From Gemmatimonadota bacterium (GTDB taxonomy: Bacteria; Latescibacterota; UBA2968; GCA-2709665), in the NCBI GenBank assembly GCA_028877215.1, contig JAPPFJ010000009.1:43093-107092 (forward strand): DNA of 64,000 nucleotides, written 5' to 3'. Shown here one piece after another: positions 43,572 through 52,986 of this stretch. The notes beneath the pieces were generated by a model. That model was given only the letters and a program-made list of their open reading frames with translations, was not told where the DNA came from and did no database searches. The stretch's first letter is position 1. The number at the start of each line of letters is the position of its first letter. The position numbers and the translations under genes were made by a program.

Positions 43572-46040
43572 ATGCTCTGGAATTATCTGATCGTAGCATA
43601 CCGGAATCTGGTGCGTCACAAGGCCTATACTGCGATCAACACTATTGGCCTCGCGATCGGCATTGCGTTCTGCGTGTTGACGTATCTGTATGTGCATCAC
43701 GAGTGGACCTACGATGCGTTTCACAAACATGCCGACCGGATTTATCGCGTGAATATTGAACTCTCCGGACCGGACCGGAAGGGCTATTCCCTGCCTAATG
43801 TTCCGACTGCATTGCGCGATGAACTGCTCCGAACGGTTACTGGCGTGGAGATGGCCGCGCGGCTGACAGCGGCGCGAGGCAGCGACCGCGAAGACCGGGA
43901 GATTCAGGTGACGTACGGAGACCAGGTCCTTAAGTTGCCGTTTTTGATCGTGGATCCCGCGTTTCTGAGCATGTTCTCGTTTCCGCTTCGTGCCGGCGAA
44001 CCGGAGGTTGCCCTGAAGAATCCGAACTCTGTCGTGTTGAGCGCGGAAACGGCAACGAGGATTTTCGGAGATGAAAATCCGGTTGGAAAACAGTTGAGCC
44101 TGCGATCCATCTGGAGCCACGAGAGCGCAGATTTCACGGTAACCGGCGTTGCCGAGCCCGTGCCCGACAATTCATCCATTCAGTTTGAGGTGTTGCTCCC
44201 GTATCAGCATCTCTGGTTCTTTTTACACCTGGAGCCCAATGGCTGGAAGCGGATTTCCCGGTGCGGCACCTACGTTCAACTCAGTGACAATACTGAAGCC
44301 AAAGATATAGAACTGGCGTTGCGTTCGATTGTAAGAGCCAACATGCTGCGATCGGAAATTTCTGAGGACAGCCTGCATTTGCGGTTGCAACCGCTGACAG
44401 ATTTGCGCCATCGAATGGATCTGATGGAAATCAGAAATCATGGCGTGAAGCCGCCGCGGGATCCGTTGACCGGGTATGGACTGATCTGCCTTTCGGTGCT
44501 GGTTCTGGTGATGGCGTCGATCAATTATGTCAATCTTGCGGTCGGTCGCATGGTCACCCGAACAAAGGAAGTCGGCGTTCGCAAAGTGATGGGCGCTTTG
44601 CGCTCGCAGCTGTTTTGGCAATACTTATGCGAGTCGGTCCTGATGAGTATACTGGCCGTGGGCCTGGGACTGGTATTTGCCGAGCATGCGCTACCGTTCT
44701 TCAATGGATTCACGCACCAGAGCCTTTCCTTCGACCCTGTTTTCAGCCGGTCCGCATTTGTCTTTCTGGTCATTCTAACTTTGGGCATCGGAATCCTTAT
44801 CTGCAGCTACCCTGCGCTTGTCCTCTCAGGGGCGCATCCGGTTCACATACTCAGTGGGCGGTTCCGGCCGAGCCATCGCAATCTGATTGGTCGCGCGCTC
44901 GTTCTGGGACAGTTTGCCGTATCGAGTGTTTTGACTGTCTGTACCTTGATTATGGTCTATCAACTGCGATTTTTAAGGGAAAAAGACCTCGGCTTCAACA
45001 AGGAATTCGTGATCTCAATCAATGTAGGCGGCCTTCCCGAGAGGCCCGGGGGGCGAGGTATCCTCAAGAATCGTTATTTGCAAAATCACAAGGTGATTGG
45101 ATGCACGACGGTGAGGTACACACTGTTGGAGGAAGGTCCGGCGGACACCGAAGAAGCGAGAGGCGGGCAAGGACAATCGTTGAAGATAAGACCCTACTTC
45201 GTGGATCACGATTTCGTAAGGACGTTCGAGATGAAGGTGTTGTCGGGACGGGATTTTGACTCAGGCACGAATGACCTGGCGCAGGGTAGCGGCCTTGCAA
45301 ACGAAGAACTGGTCAAGCAGATGGGGTGGGACGAACCAATCGGGCAGACCCTGACGTTAGAAGGCAGCGCAGCGCGTTTAATGCGAAGCTCAAAAGGGGT
45401 TGTTCGGGTCATCGGCGTGGTGAAGGACTTTCATTTAAGGCCGCTTCAACGGAGCGTCCAACCTTCGATGCTCTTGCTGAATCCATATATCGGCCTTGAA
45501 GCAGAGAGCTTCTTTGTACGTGTCGGACCAGGTGACGTTGACGAGACGTTGAAATATCTGGAAGCAGAGTGGAAGTCGATCGCGCCGCCCGGTGAGCCGT
45601 TCTACTTTACGTTTCTTGATGACGATATCGAGAACTATTACCAGGACTTCGTGAGTTGGAGCAGGATTGTTGGTTATGCGACGGTTTTCGCCGTTTTTAT
45701 CGCGTGTCTGGGTGCATTCGGATTAACGGCATTGGCCGTAGCGAGGCGAACCAAGGAAATAGGCATTCGAAAGACGATGGGCGCCTCCGTCTTGAATGTC
45801 GTGTCGCTGTTGTCGCGCGAATTTGCGATGCCGGTGTTGATCGCGAATCTTTGCGCCTGGCCCCTGGCGTACCTGGCGATGGACAGGTGGCTGCAGAATT
45901 TCGCGTATCGCATCGAAATGACAGCCGGCGTATTCCTGCTGGGCGGGTTGCTGACGCTGCTGGTGGTAATCGGTACCGTGAGCATACAGACCACGACGGC
46001 GGCCAGGGCGAACCCGGTTGAGTCACTGCGTTACGAATAG
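43572..46040 (+). CDS. MacB/FtsX-like two-module ABC permease P7
   Basis: The 822-residue P7 starts MLWNYLIVAYRNLVRHKAYT. Its FtsX motifs are TKEVGVRKVMGALRSQLFWQ and RTKEIGIRKTMGASVLNVV. The second periplasmic domain has the variant GVVKDFHLRPLQRSVQPSM in place of the FHxRSLHHxI phrase found in most copies. It ends ANPVESLRYE. Directly controlled by sigma-54 module 2, with a short leader. AAGGGCATTGAG precedes the ATG. The 46-residue membrane protein and the DUF4097 gene follow within 280 bases and may share the transcript. Confidence 0.9.
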   Translation: MLWNYLIVAYRNLVRHKAYTAINTIGLAIGIAFCVLTYLYVHHEWTYDAFHKHADRIYRVNIELSGPDRKGYSLPNVPTALRDELLRTVTGVEMAARLTAARGSDREDREIQVTYGDQVLKLPFLIVDPAFLSMFSFPLRAGEPEVALKNPNSVVLSAETATRIFGDENPVGKQLSLRSIWSHESADFTVTGVAEPVPDNSSIQFEVLLPYQHLWFFLHLEPNGWKRISRCGTYVQLSDNTEAKDIELALRSIVRANMLRSEISEDSLHLRLQPLTDLRHRMDLMEIRNHGVKPPRDPLTGYGLICLSVLVLVMASINYVNLAVGRMVTRTKEVGVRKVMGALRSQLFWQYLCESVLMSILAVGLGLVFAEHALPFFNGFTHQSLSFDPVFSRSAFVFLVILTLGIGILICSYPALVLSGAHPVHILSGRFRPSHRNLIGRALVLGQFAVSSVLTVCTLIMVYQLRFLREKDLGFNKEFVISINVGGLPERPGGRGILKNRYLQNHKVIGCTTVRYTLLEEGPADTEEARGGQGQSLKIRPYFVDHDFVRTFEMKVLSGRDFDSGTNDLAQGSGLANEELVKQMGWDEPIGQTLTLEGSAARLMRSSKGVVRVIGVVKDFHLRPLQRSVQPSMLLLNPYIGLEAESFFVRVGPGDVDETLKYLEAEWKSIAPPGEPFYFTFLDDDIENYYQDFVSWSRIVGYATVFAVFIACLGAFGLTALAVARRTKEIGIRKTMGASVLNVVSLLSREFAMPVLIANLCAWPLAYLAMDRWLQNFAYRIEMTAGVFLLGGLLTLLVVIGTVSIQTTTAARANPVESLRYE

Positions 46041-46096
46041 ACTTCACGGACGCTCGATGTATCTCAAGCTGCTTATCACGGATGGAGGACGGAACA

Positions 46097-46237
46097 ATGT
46101 TAAGTCCAGAATGGATTCCCATGATGGGTGTTATCTATATGGGTTTGGTCGCAGCGGTGGTTATCTACCTGCTTCTGCTGGCTTTCCGATTCGTGAGAGC
46201 TGTAGAGAGGTTTGTCGAGAAATATAACCCCCGGTAG
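46097..46237 (+). CDS. Small single-helix membrane protein (46 residues)
   Basis: Missing from the ORF track. The frame MLSPEWIPMMGVIYMGLVAA VVIYLLLLAF is followed by a charged tail (RAVERFVEKYNPR). A strong GGAGG lies 9 bases before the ATG. One membrane helix of about 22 residues is evident. It sits between P7 and the DUF4097 gene. Small proteins of this kind accompany ECF sigma/DUF4097 operons in other bacteria, but I cannot name a family. A regulator or stabiliser of the permease is conceivable. Confidence 0.6.
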   Translation: MLSPEWIPMMGVIYMGLVAAVVIYLLLLAFRFVRAVERFVEKYNPR

Positions 46238-46316
46238 TTGAAACTGCATTTCGGACATGATTCGTGACCTGTAAGACGAGCTGTATTCAATAGCCGAACC
46301 AGGACGTGACTGCCGC

Positions 46317-47141
46317 ATGAAACCTGTTCCCATTCTGATTGCGATGTTCATCTTCTCTCTGGCGCCAGCCGGCTGCGGTGCTGGCAAGCGTGTCGAAGAG
46401 GAGGTCGTCGAGCGTTCCGTCGAGTTTGCGCTGGGGGGACGACTGACGATTGTCAACGTGAACGGGGATATAACGGTCAATTCCTGGGAACGACACGAGG
46501 TGGAGATGAAGGCCGTGAAGCGGGCGCGCGCCGAAAGCGTAGAAGAGGCACGGCTGCTTCTGGAGAAGACCACGGTGCAGTTCGACCGGACCGAGCAGGG
46601 GATTGATATCCGCACGGCCGCGCCCAAAAAGCCAGGAAGAAACCGGAACGTCAGCGTCGCCTATACGGTGACCGTACCCGTGGAGATCGATCTGGAATTG
46701 AAAACCGTCAATGGACGCGTAGGCATTGAGAATGTATCAGGAGCGGTCGATGCGAAGACGACCAACGGGCGCATCGACCTTAAGAGGATCACTGGATCGA
46801 TTCAGGCAAAGACGACGAACGGAAAAATCGGGCTCCTGGAGGTGCTGGGTCCGATCAACGCGAAAACAGCGAACGGCAGCATCAAGGCGGAGGTTGGCGG
46901 GAGCGGAGAGCAACAACACGAGATCCGCGCGGCAACGACAAACGGAGGCATCGAGGTGACGCTGCCAAAGGGTCTGAAAGCAAACCTGAAAGCATCCACG
47001 GTAAACGGAAGGATCAATACGGATTTTCCGGTTACCGTGAAGGGTTTCATCAGCAAGTCCGTCGACGGCGTCATCAACGGCGGCGGGGAACTGATTCACC
47101 TGAAGACGGTGAACGGATCGATTCGGCTGAAAGAACGATAG
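46317..47141 (+). CDS. DUF4097-family beta-helix protein, probably a lipoprotein
   Basis: The 274-residue protein starts with a signal sequence (PVPILIAMFIFSLAPAGC) whose Cys could be lipidated; Pro at -3 is unusual for a lipobox. The body contains regular repeats of the type V(N/T)GxIxxxxxxG (LTIVNVNGDITVNSW, TVNGRVGIENVSG, TTNGRIDLKRITG, TTNGKIGLLEVLG, TANGSIKAEV, TVNGRINTDF, TVNGSIRL), giving the stacked right-handed beta coil of DUF4097/DUF4098 adhesin-like proteins. These are often near ECF sigma factors, as here. The function is unknown. A copy of its last codons survives at 49955-50002. Confidence 0.82.
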   Translation: MKPVPILIAMFIFSLAPAGCGAGKRVEEEVVERSVEFALGGRLTIVNVNGDITVNSWERHEVEMKAVKRARAESVEEARLLLEKTTVQFDRTEQGIDIRTAAPKKPGRNRNVSVAYTVTVPVEIDLELKTVNGRVGIENVSGAVDAKTTNGRIDLKRITGSIQAKTTNGKIGLLEVLGPINAKTANGSIKAEVGGSGEQQHEIRAATTNGGIEVTLPKGLKANLKASTVNGRINTDFPVTVKGFISKSVDGVINGGGELIHLKTVNGSIRLKER

Positions 47142-47190
47142 GCCGGGAGCGTTCCGGCACCTGGGAACGGCCAGAGTCGCACAACGTTAT

Positions 47191-47213
47191 GGGCAGACAG
47201 GAATGTCTGCCCC
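47191..47213. repeat. Repeat family A hairpin before P8
   Basis: Perfect GGGCAGACA-GGAA-TGTCTGCCC, then CCACC. The following CTTCGCACCCACTTCTTGA also recurs in part at 50078-50099. Confidence 0.8.
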
Positions 47214-47312
47214 ACCTTCGCACCCACTTCTTGAACGTCTCTACAGAGTACGTGAAAGTGAATCCGCGAACCCGTTTGACGTACGAGTCACACCCTCAAA
47301 GGCACGGGACCC

Positions 47313-49664
47313 ATGCTCCGAAATTACCTGATCGTTGCGTATCGCAATATCATGCGCCACAAGGTGTACTCACTGATCAACGTGGCAGGCCTCTCGATCG
47401 GAATCGCATTCTGCATTCTGACGTTCCTGTACGTCCGGAACGAGTGGACGTACGATACGTTCCACGAGAACGCGGAGCGGATCTACCGGGTTTATTTCTA
47501 TGATCATTCGGGCGCGAGCAGCATGACGCCGGACCCGCTGGGGCCGGCGCTGGGAGAGGCGTTTCCGGACGTTCAGGCCGTCAGGTTCGGTTTTGGCGCA
47601 CGCTCTGCAAAGTATCAGGATCGGACCATCCGTGCTAAAATTAGGTTCGCCGATCCGGCGATTCTGGATGTGTTCACCTTTCCGCTGCTGCAAGGAGACC
47701 CGGCGACGGTACTGGAGGATCCATCCTCGCTCGTCGTCACCGAAGCGGCGGCGCGAAAATACTTCGGTGACGAAGATCCTCTCGGCAAAGTCCTTTCACT
47801 GAATCTTTGGGGGCCGCCGGCTGTGGTCCGGGATTTCGTTGTGACTGGGGTCGCGAAGACCATTCCCAAGAATTCCAGCATTCAGTTCGATTTTCTGGCT
47901 ACGTTTGCAAGTAGAGGCGAGCCAAAGAATTGGAATATCAGTGACGTAGCAACGTACGCATTGCTCTCGGAAAATGAAGTATATCCGGAACTCAGCGAAC
48001 GGTTTTCGGAACTGGTGCGGAACTTGATCCCGCCATGGAGGGGAGAGCGGTGGGACGGATCGATCGGCTTACTGCCATTGCTGGAGATGCATCTCAACCG
48101 GGATAAAGGGAGACCCACTGGAAGAGGAGATCCGGCATTTTCATATATTCTTCTCGGTATCGCTCTTCTCGTCCTGACGATCGCATGTGTGAACTTTGTT
48201 ACGTTTGCCGTGGGCCGGTCATTCTCCCGCGACCGGGAGGTGGCGATGCGAAAGGTGACGGGCGCCTCCCGGATACAACTGTTGATCCAGTTTCTTGGAG
48301 AATCGATGGTATTGTGCGCTGTTGCACTGCTAGCCGGATTGGGCCTTGCGGAACTCCTCCTGCCGGCTTTCGAAAGTGTTGTGGTCAAGGATCTGACCCT
48401 GCGCGATCAGGCGGACGGTGCAGGGATCGCCTTTCTGGTCGGACTGGCTGTGGCCGTCGGATTGGCCGCGGGCGGTTACCCGGCCTTGGTGCTGTCAAAC
48501 GTACAGCCCGCCGCAGCACTAAAGGGTCGTATCAGGTTGGTAGGGTCAAACCGTCTGGGGCGGGTTCTGGTGGTATTGCAATTCACCCTGTCGGTGTTCC
48601 TGGTCGCAAGCGCGCTGACGATGGTTAAGCAACTCGAGTATTTGAAGAAAAAGCCGCTGGGCTTCAATAACGAGCATGTCTTGCGCATTCAAGCGTGGTA
48701 TAACCTGAAGAGAGATGCCGGCTTGGTCGACGTGTATCGGAACGAGTTGATACGGCACCATGCGATCATTGGGATAACGACCACGACGCAAGCACTAAGC
48801 AACAGGACGAGGTATAGTAGCAGCGTAGAGTATCTGGGGGAAGAGTTGAACGTCGAAGTGGTCGATGTCGGAAATGATTTCCTTAAGACGATGGGAATGT
48901 CCCTGGTGGAAGGATCGGACTTCAATCCGCAAAACACCGAACCGGCATCCTCCATTATCCTGAATGAGACCCTTGTCCGGCGACTGGGATGGGAGACGCC
49001 GGTCGTGGGAAGAACGCTGCGAATGGAAGAACGGGATTTTAAGGTGATTGGGGTTGTCCAGGACTTCCACGTTCGATCTCTCCACCACAGTATCCCGCCC
49101 GCCGTAATGAGGTTCGATGAGACAGGAAGAGGGGCGTTGCTGATCAGGATGCGTTCTGAAAACGTCCCGGGTACGCTGGCATATTTGGAGGCGAAGTGGC
49201 GGGAAATCGCGCCCGAACAGCCCCTACAGTATTCTTTCCTAGGCAATGAGGTGGACGGGCAATACAAGAAAGAAGAACGCTGGAGTCGGGTCCTTCGGAA
49301 TTCAGCCCTGTTCGCCGTCCTGATCGCCTGCCTCGGTGCGTTCGGCCTCACCGCCCTTGCTGTTGCGCGCCGGACCCGGGAGATTGGGATCCGGAAGGTC
49401 CTGGGCGCTCGTGGTTCCGGGATTGTCGCACTTTTATCCTGGGATTTCGTAAAGCTTGTGGTCATCGCGAGTCTCATTGCGTTCCCCGCGGCGTACTATG
49501 CGACGGAGCGATGGTTGCAGGATTTCGCGTACCGGATCGACCCGGATATTTTCACCTTTGCATTGGGCGGGGCATTCTTGCTGCTGGCCGTGCTGCTGAC
49601 CGTGAGCGTTCAGGCCATCCGGGCGGCGTGGGCGAATCCCGTGGATGCGCTGCGTACGGAGTGA
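47313..49664 (+). CDS. MacB/FtsX-like two-module ABC permease P8
   Basis: This 783-residue permease is a sister of P9: MLRNYLIVAYRNIMRHKVYS, DREVAMRKVTGASRIQLLIQ, RTREIGIRKVLGARGSGIV, SWDFVKLVVIASLIAFP and the shared unusual end ANPVDALRTE (Thr for Tyr). The second periplasmic domain reads GVVQDFHVRSLHHSIPPAV. The leader GGCACGGGACCC before the ATG is shared with P9. It follows the DUF4097 gene by 171 bases and is followed by sigma-54 module 3. Confidence 0.9.
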   Translation: MLRNYLIVAYRNIMRHKVYSLINVAGLSIGIAFCILTFLYVRNEWTYDTFHENAERIYRVYFYDHSGASSMTPDPLGPALGEAFPDVQAVRFGFGARSAKYQDRTIRAKIRFADPAILDVFTFPLLQGDPATVLEDPSSLVVTEAAARKYFGDEDPLGKVLSLNLWGPPAVVRDFVVTGVAKTIPKNSSIQFDFLATFASRGEPKNWNISDVATYALLSENEVYPELSERFSELVRNLIPPWRGERWDGSIGLLPLLEMHLNRDKGRPTGRGDPAFSYILLGIALLVLTIACVNFVTFAVGRSFSRDREVAMRKVTGASRIQLLIQFLGESMVLCAVALLAGLGLAELLLPAFESVVVKDLTLRDQADGAGIAFLVGLAVAVGLAAGGYPALVLSNVQPAAALKGRIRLVGSNRLGRVLVVLQFTLSVFLVASALTMVKQLEYLKKKPLGFNNEHVLRIQAWYNLKRDAGLVDVYRNELIRHHAIIGITTTTQALSNRTRYSSSVEYLGEELNVEVVDVGNDFLKTMGMSLVEGSDFNPQNTEPASSIILNETLVRRLGWETPVVGRTLRMEERDFKVIGVVQDFHVRSLHHSIPPAVMRFDETGRGALLIRMRSENVPGTLAYLEAKWREIAPEQPLQYSFLGNEVDGQYKKEERWSRVLRNSALFAVLIACLGAFGLTALAVARRTREIGIRKVLGARGSGIVALLSWDFVKLVVIASLIAFPAAYYATERWLQDFAYRIDPDIFTFALGGAFLLLAVLLTVSVQAIRAAWANPVDALRTE

Positions 49665-49691
49665 GAATTGCTCTGTCGGTAATGTCGACAC

Positions 49692-49728
49692 TGTTTGTTT
49701 TCGAACATCAGTGTCTCAATAGCGAACA
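49692..49728 (+). promoter_or_regulatory. Paired activator-binding dyads (UAS), module 3
   Basis: TGTTTGTTTTCGAACA, spacer TCAG, TGTCTCAATAGCGAACA. Closest to module 4, consistent with tandem duplication. Confidence 0.8.
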
Positions 49729-49792
49729 CTTATTTGTCGATCGTTCGAGAGGATTGGCGATAAACAGTTGAAAATGATATGGAAATGAAATT

Positions 49793-49807
49793 TGGCACGG
49801 ATGTCGC
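49793..49807 (+). promoter_or_regulatory. Sigma-54 promoter, module 3
   Basis: TGGCACGGATGTCGC, 64 bp after the dyads. It now reads into a truncated sigma-factor remnant and then, about 700 bases on, P9. Confidence 0.83.
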
Positions 49808-49878
49808 TTATTTTAGATATGAGGTTGGTAGGATCCGTAAGTTCGATACAAGACGGAGTGAATGCAATTTTCGATGAC

Positions 49879-49959
49879 ATGAAATGTGAATGCAGAACCT
49901 TGCCCGTTGCGCCTGAGTCCGACGCGGCGGTGATCGATCGGGCGCTTGCAGACGACTGA
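49879..49959 (+). pseudogene. Truncated ECF sigma factor start
   Basis: The frame MKCECRTLPVAPESDAAVID then RALADD and a TGA matches the first codons of the intact sigma gene at 53049 (TLHVAPESDTAVIDRAIAGDD). Homology stops at about 49955, where sequence from the end of a DUF4097 gene begins. The remaining roughly 180 codons are gone. Confidence 0.85.
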
Positions 49960-50099
49960 TTCATCTGAAGACGGTGAACGGATCGATACGGCTGAAGGAG
50001 CGATAGGCCGGTAGCGTTTCGATATCGGAGGGCGGCCAGGGTCGCGCAACGATATGGGCAGACAGGAATGTCCGCCCCACCTTCACACCGGCTTCCTGA
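49955..50099 (+). pseudogene. Leftover 3' end of a DUF4097 gene with downstream DNA
   Basis: Matches 47090-47235 with scattered changes: the last 16 codons (LIHLKTVNGSIRLKER, stop), the following spacer and a family A hairpin (50056-50078). Together with the sigma remnant it marks a deletion junction in a duplicated unit. Confidence 0.85.
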
Positions 50100-50166
50100 C
50101 GCGGCTTCGCTTTGCTCAGTTGCAACCAACGGGGTGGCAGGGAACGCGCGCCCATCTGGTGGGCTA

Positions 50167-50413
50167 ATCACTCCCCCCTTGAGGGGGAGTCGCAGAAGCC
50201 GAGCCGGTCCCTGAGTCTGTCGAAGGGCTGTTGAATAGCGGGCATTTCGACAAGCTCAATGACCACGCGTCATTTGGTTCATTGGACGTCATTAAGCCGC
50301 TGTTAGGAGACCCATAACCTGCCCTGAGCCTGTGGTCCCTGAGCCTGTGGTCCCTGAGCCTGTCGAAGGGTCCGGCGACGGCTGATGCGGTGGGGGGATT
50401 TCAACGCCTTACC
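50167..50413 (+). repeat. Repeat family D, copy before P9
   Basis: Begins with a perfect hairpin CTCCCCCC-TTGA-GGGGGAG type stem, then GTCGCAGAAGCCGAGCCGG, several iterations of CCCTGAGCCTGTGGT / CCTGAGCCTGTCGAAGGG, and ends with GATGCGGTGGGGGGATTTC and AACGCCTTACC. The inner CTGAGCCTGT unit is expanded here. Confidence 0.7.
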
Positions 50414-50503
50414 GTATCCTGGCAGCGCGACCTAATATGCACGCATTTTGCGTAGAACTGGGACTGCAAGTTTCTAATCATTCCTTTTGAAGGCACGGGA
50501 TCC

Positions 50504-52843
50504 ATGCTCCGAAACTACCTGATCGTTGCGTATCGCAATCTCCTGCGGCACAAGGTCAACTCCCTGATCAACGTGGCGGGCCTTTCGATCGGGATCGCAT
50601 TCTGCATTCTGACGTTCCTGTACGTCCGCCACGAATGGACGTACGATGCATTCCATGAGAATGCAGGCCGGATTTACAGGGCCTGCCTCGTTGACCGTAC
50701 GGGTGCGAGTGGGGCGACGCCCGACGCGTTTGGGCCGGCGCTGGAAGAGGCGTTTCCGGACGTTCGAGCCGTGAGGGTGGGCTGGGGCGCTTCCTCTGTG
50801 AAGTACCGGGACCGGGCCATTATTGGAATATTCAGATTTGTCGATCCGGCGATTCTGGATGTGTTTACCTTTCCTCTCCTCCGTGGAGACCCGGCAACGG
50901 CAATGGAAGATCCCTACTCTCTCATTGTCACCGAAGCGGCATCTCGGAAGTACTTCGGCGACGAAGACCCGATCGGTAAAGTCCTTTCTGTGGAGATGTG
51001 GGGGCGACCGCCAGTGGTCCGGGACTTCGTTATCACCGGGATTGCGAAATCCATACCCAAGAATTCCAGCATTCGGTTTGATTTTCTGGCGCCGATGGCG
51101 GATAGAGGCAAGACGCGTAGCTGGTCAATGAGCTCTACCCAGACATTTGTATTGCTTTCAGAAAACAAACGTCCGGCGGATGTCGAAGATCGATCTACAA
51201 AGTTACTCAGGGCAAACCGGGGAGAGCGGTGGAACGAGTCAATCACCTTGCAGCCACTGCTGGAGATGCATCTCAATCGGGGTAAACGCGGACCCGATGG
51301 AGCAGGAAACCCGGCGTTATCTTATATTCTGCTCGGTATCGCTCTCCTCGTCCTCACGATTGCCTGTGTGAACTTCATTACCCTCGCTGTGGGCCGATCT
51401 TACTACCGCGACCGGGAGGTGGCGATGCGGAAGGTGGCGGGTGCGTCCCGGAACCAGTTGAGGATGCAGTTTCTTGGAGAATCGACACTACTATGCCTTT
51501 TCGCGCTCATTGCCGGCGTTGGTTTAACGGAGCTTCTCCTGCCGGCTTTCAATAGCATTGCTGTCACCGACCTTGCCTTGGGCGATCAAGTCGACGGTGC
51601 GGGTCTGGCCTTTCTGGTTGCAGTCATCGTAATCGTCGGACTGACCGCGGGCGGCTACCCTGCCTTCGTGCTGTCAGGGGTCCCGCCTGCTGCGGCATTG
51701 AAAGGCCGCATGCGGCTTGGTGGGTCGAACCGATTCGGGCGTGCGCTCGTGGTATTGCAATTCGTTCTGTCCGTGTCCCTCGTAGTCACGGCGCTGCTGA
51801 TGGTCAGGCAGTTTGATTTCCTGAGGTCGAAACACCTGGGGTTTGACAGTGAACATCTTGTGCGCATCGATGCATTTGATACGCTGCAGCCGGGTACGGG
51901 ACTGACCGAGGTTTACCGGAACGAGTTGTCAGGACACCATATGATTCTGGGCGTAACGGCCACCAGTCACACTCTGAGCAACAGGACGAGACTCCATGGT
52001 ATTGTCGAACATGAAGGAAAAGAGATCGATGTAGAACACATCGAAGTCGGCCATGATTTTCTGGAGACCATGGGCGTATCGCTCCTGGAAGGCGCCGATT
52101 TCGATCCACGTAAGCCGGGTTCATCGAGATTCGTTATTATCAACGAGTCCCTGGTCCATCGTCTGGGATGGGAAGGTCCGATCCAAGGCAGGACGCTGCG
52201 GGGAAACAACCGAAACTTTACTGTTATCGGAGTGGTACAGGACTTTCATTTTCGGTCTTTGCATCACAAAATCGGGCCTATGGTGTTGACTTTCTTTCCG
52301 CGCCACACCTATCAGATGCTTGTCAGGATCCGTCCTGAGAACGTACCCGGTACACTGGCCTTCCTCAAGGACAAGTGGCGGAAGGTAGCGCCGGGCCGCG
52401 AGTTTCGCTATTTCTTTCTAGACGATGAACTGGACCGGCAGTACTGGAGGGAGGAGCGGTTGAGCCGCATTCTTGGATATGCTACGCTGCTGGCGATCTT
52501 CATCGCCTGCCTCGGCGCGTTCGGACTCACCGCCCTTGCAGTCGCCAGGCGTACCCGAGAGATCGGGATCCGGAAGGTCCTGGGCGCCCATGCGTCCGGG
52601 ATTGTCGCACTGTTATCCACGGATTTCGTAAAGCTTGTGGTCATTGCGAGTGTCATTGCTTTCCCCGCTGCGTACTATGCGACGGAGCGATGGCTGCAGG
52701 ATTTCGCGTATCGTATAGACCCGGATATTCCATCCTTTGTGTTGGGCGGGGTGTTATTGCTGCTGGCCGTGCTGCTGACCGTGAGTGTTCAGGCCATCCG
52801 GGCGGCGTGGGCGAATCCGGTGGACGCGCTGCGTACGGAGTGA
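50504..52843 (+). CDS. MacB/FtsX-like two-module ABC permease P9
   Basis: A 779-residue sister of P8 (MLRNYLIVAYRNLLRHKVNS; DREVAMRKVAGASRNQLRMQ; RTREIGIRKVLGAHASGIV; GVVQDFHFRSLHHKIGPMV; end ANPVDALRTE). Most differences from P8 lie in the two periplasmic domains, as expected if these select partners or cargo. It is followed within 30 bases by sigma-54 module 4, repeating the arrangement after P8. Confidence 0.9.
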   Translation: MLRNYLIVAYRNLLRHKVNSLINVAGLSIGIAFCILTFLYVRHEWTYDAFHENAGRIYRACLVDRTGASGATPDAFGPALEEAFPDVRAVRVGWGASSVKYRDRAIIGIFRFVDPAILDVFTFPLLRGDPATAMEDPYSLIVTEAASRKYFGDEDPIGKVLSVEMWGRPPVVRDFVITGIAKSIPKNSSIRFDFLAPMADRGKTRSWSMSSTQTFVLLSENKRPADVEDRSTKLLRANRGERWNESITLQPLLEMHLNRGKRGPDGAGNPALSYILLGIALLVLTIACVNFITLAVGRSYYRDREVAMRKVAGASRNQLRMQFLGESTLLCLFALIAGVGLTELLLPAFNSIAVTDLALGDQVDGAGLAFLVAVIVIVGLTAGGYPAFVLSGVPPAAALKGRMRLGGSNRFGRALVVLQFVLSVSLVVTALLMVRQFDFLRSKHLGFDSEHLVRIDAFDTLQPGTGLTEVYRNELSGHHMILGVTATSHTLSNRTRLHGIVEHEGKEIDVEHIEVGHDFLETMGVSLLEGADFDPRKPGSSRFVIINESLVHRLGWEGPIQGRTLRGNNRNFTVIGVVQDFHFRSLHHKIGPMVLTFFPRHTYQMLVRIRPENVPGTLAFLKDKWRKVAPGREFRYFFLDDELDRQYWREERLSRILGYATLLAIFIACLGAFGLTALAVARRTREIGIRKVLGAHASGIVALLSTDFVKLVVIASVIAFPAAYYATERWLQDFAYRIDPDIPSFVLGGVLLLLAVLLTVSVQAIRAAWANPVDALRTE

Positions 52844-52870
52844 ATGTTGCTCTGTTGGCAACGTCAATAC

Positions 52871-52907
52871 TGTCCGTTTTCGGACATCAGTGTCTCATAA
52901 ACGAACA
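52871..52907 (+). promoter_or_regulatory. Paired activator-binding dyads (UAS), module 4
   Basis: TGTCCGTTTTCGGACA is a near-perfect dyad (arms TGTCCG/CGGACA); after the spacer TCAG comes TGTCTCATAAACGAACA. The best-preserved copy of the motif in the window. Confidence 0.83.
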
Positions 52908-52971
52908 CTTATTTGTCTCTCTTTCGCGAGTACTAACGATAAACCGTTGATAATTATATAGAAATGATTGT

Positions 52972-52986
52972 TGGCACGGTTGTCGC
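52972..52986 (+). promoter_or_regulatory. Sigma-54 promoter, module 4 (for the ECF sigma gene)
   Basis: TGGCACGGTTGTCGC, 64 bp after the dyads. The predicted start near 52998 leaves a 50-base leader to the sigma gene start at 53049, so this promoter should control the ECF factor and the exporter genes behind it. Confidence 0.85.
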
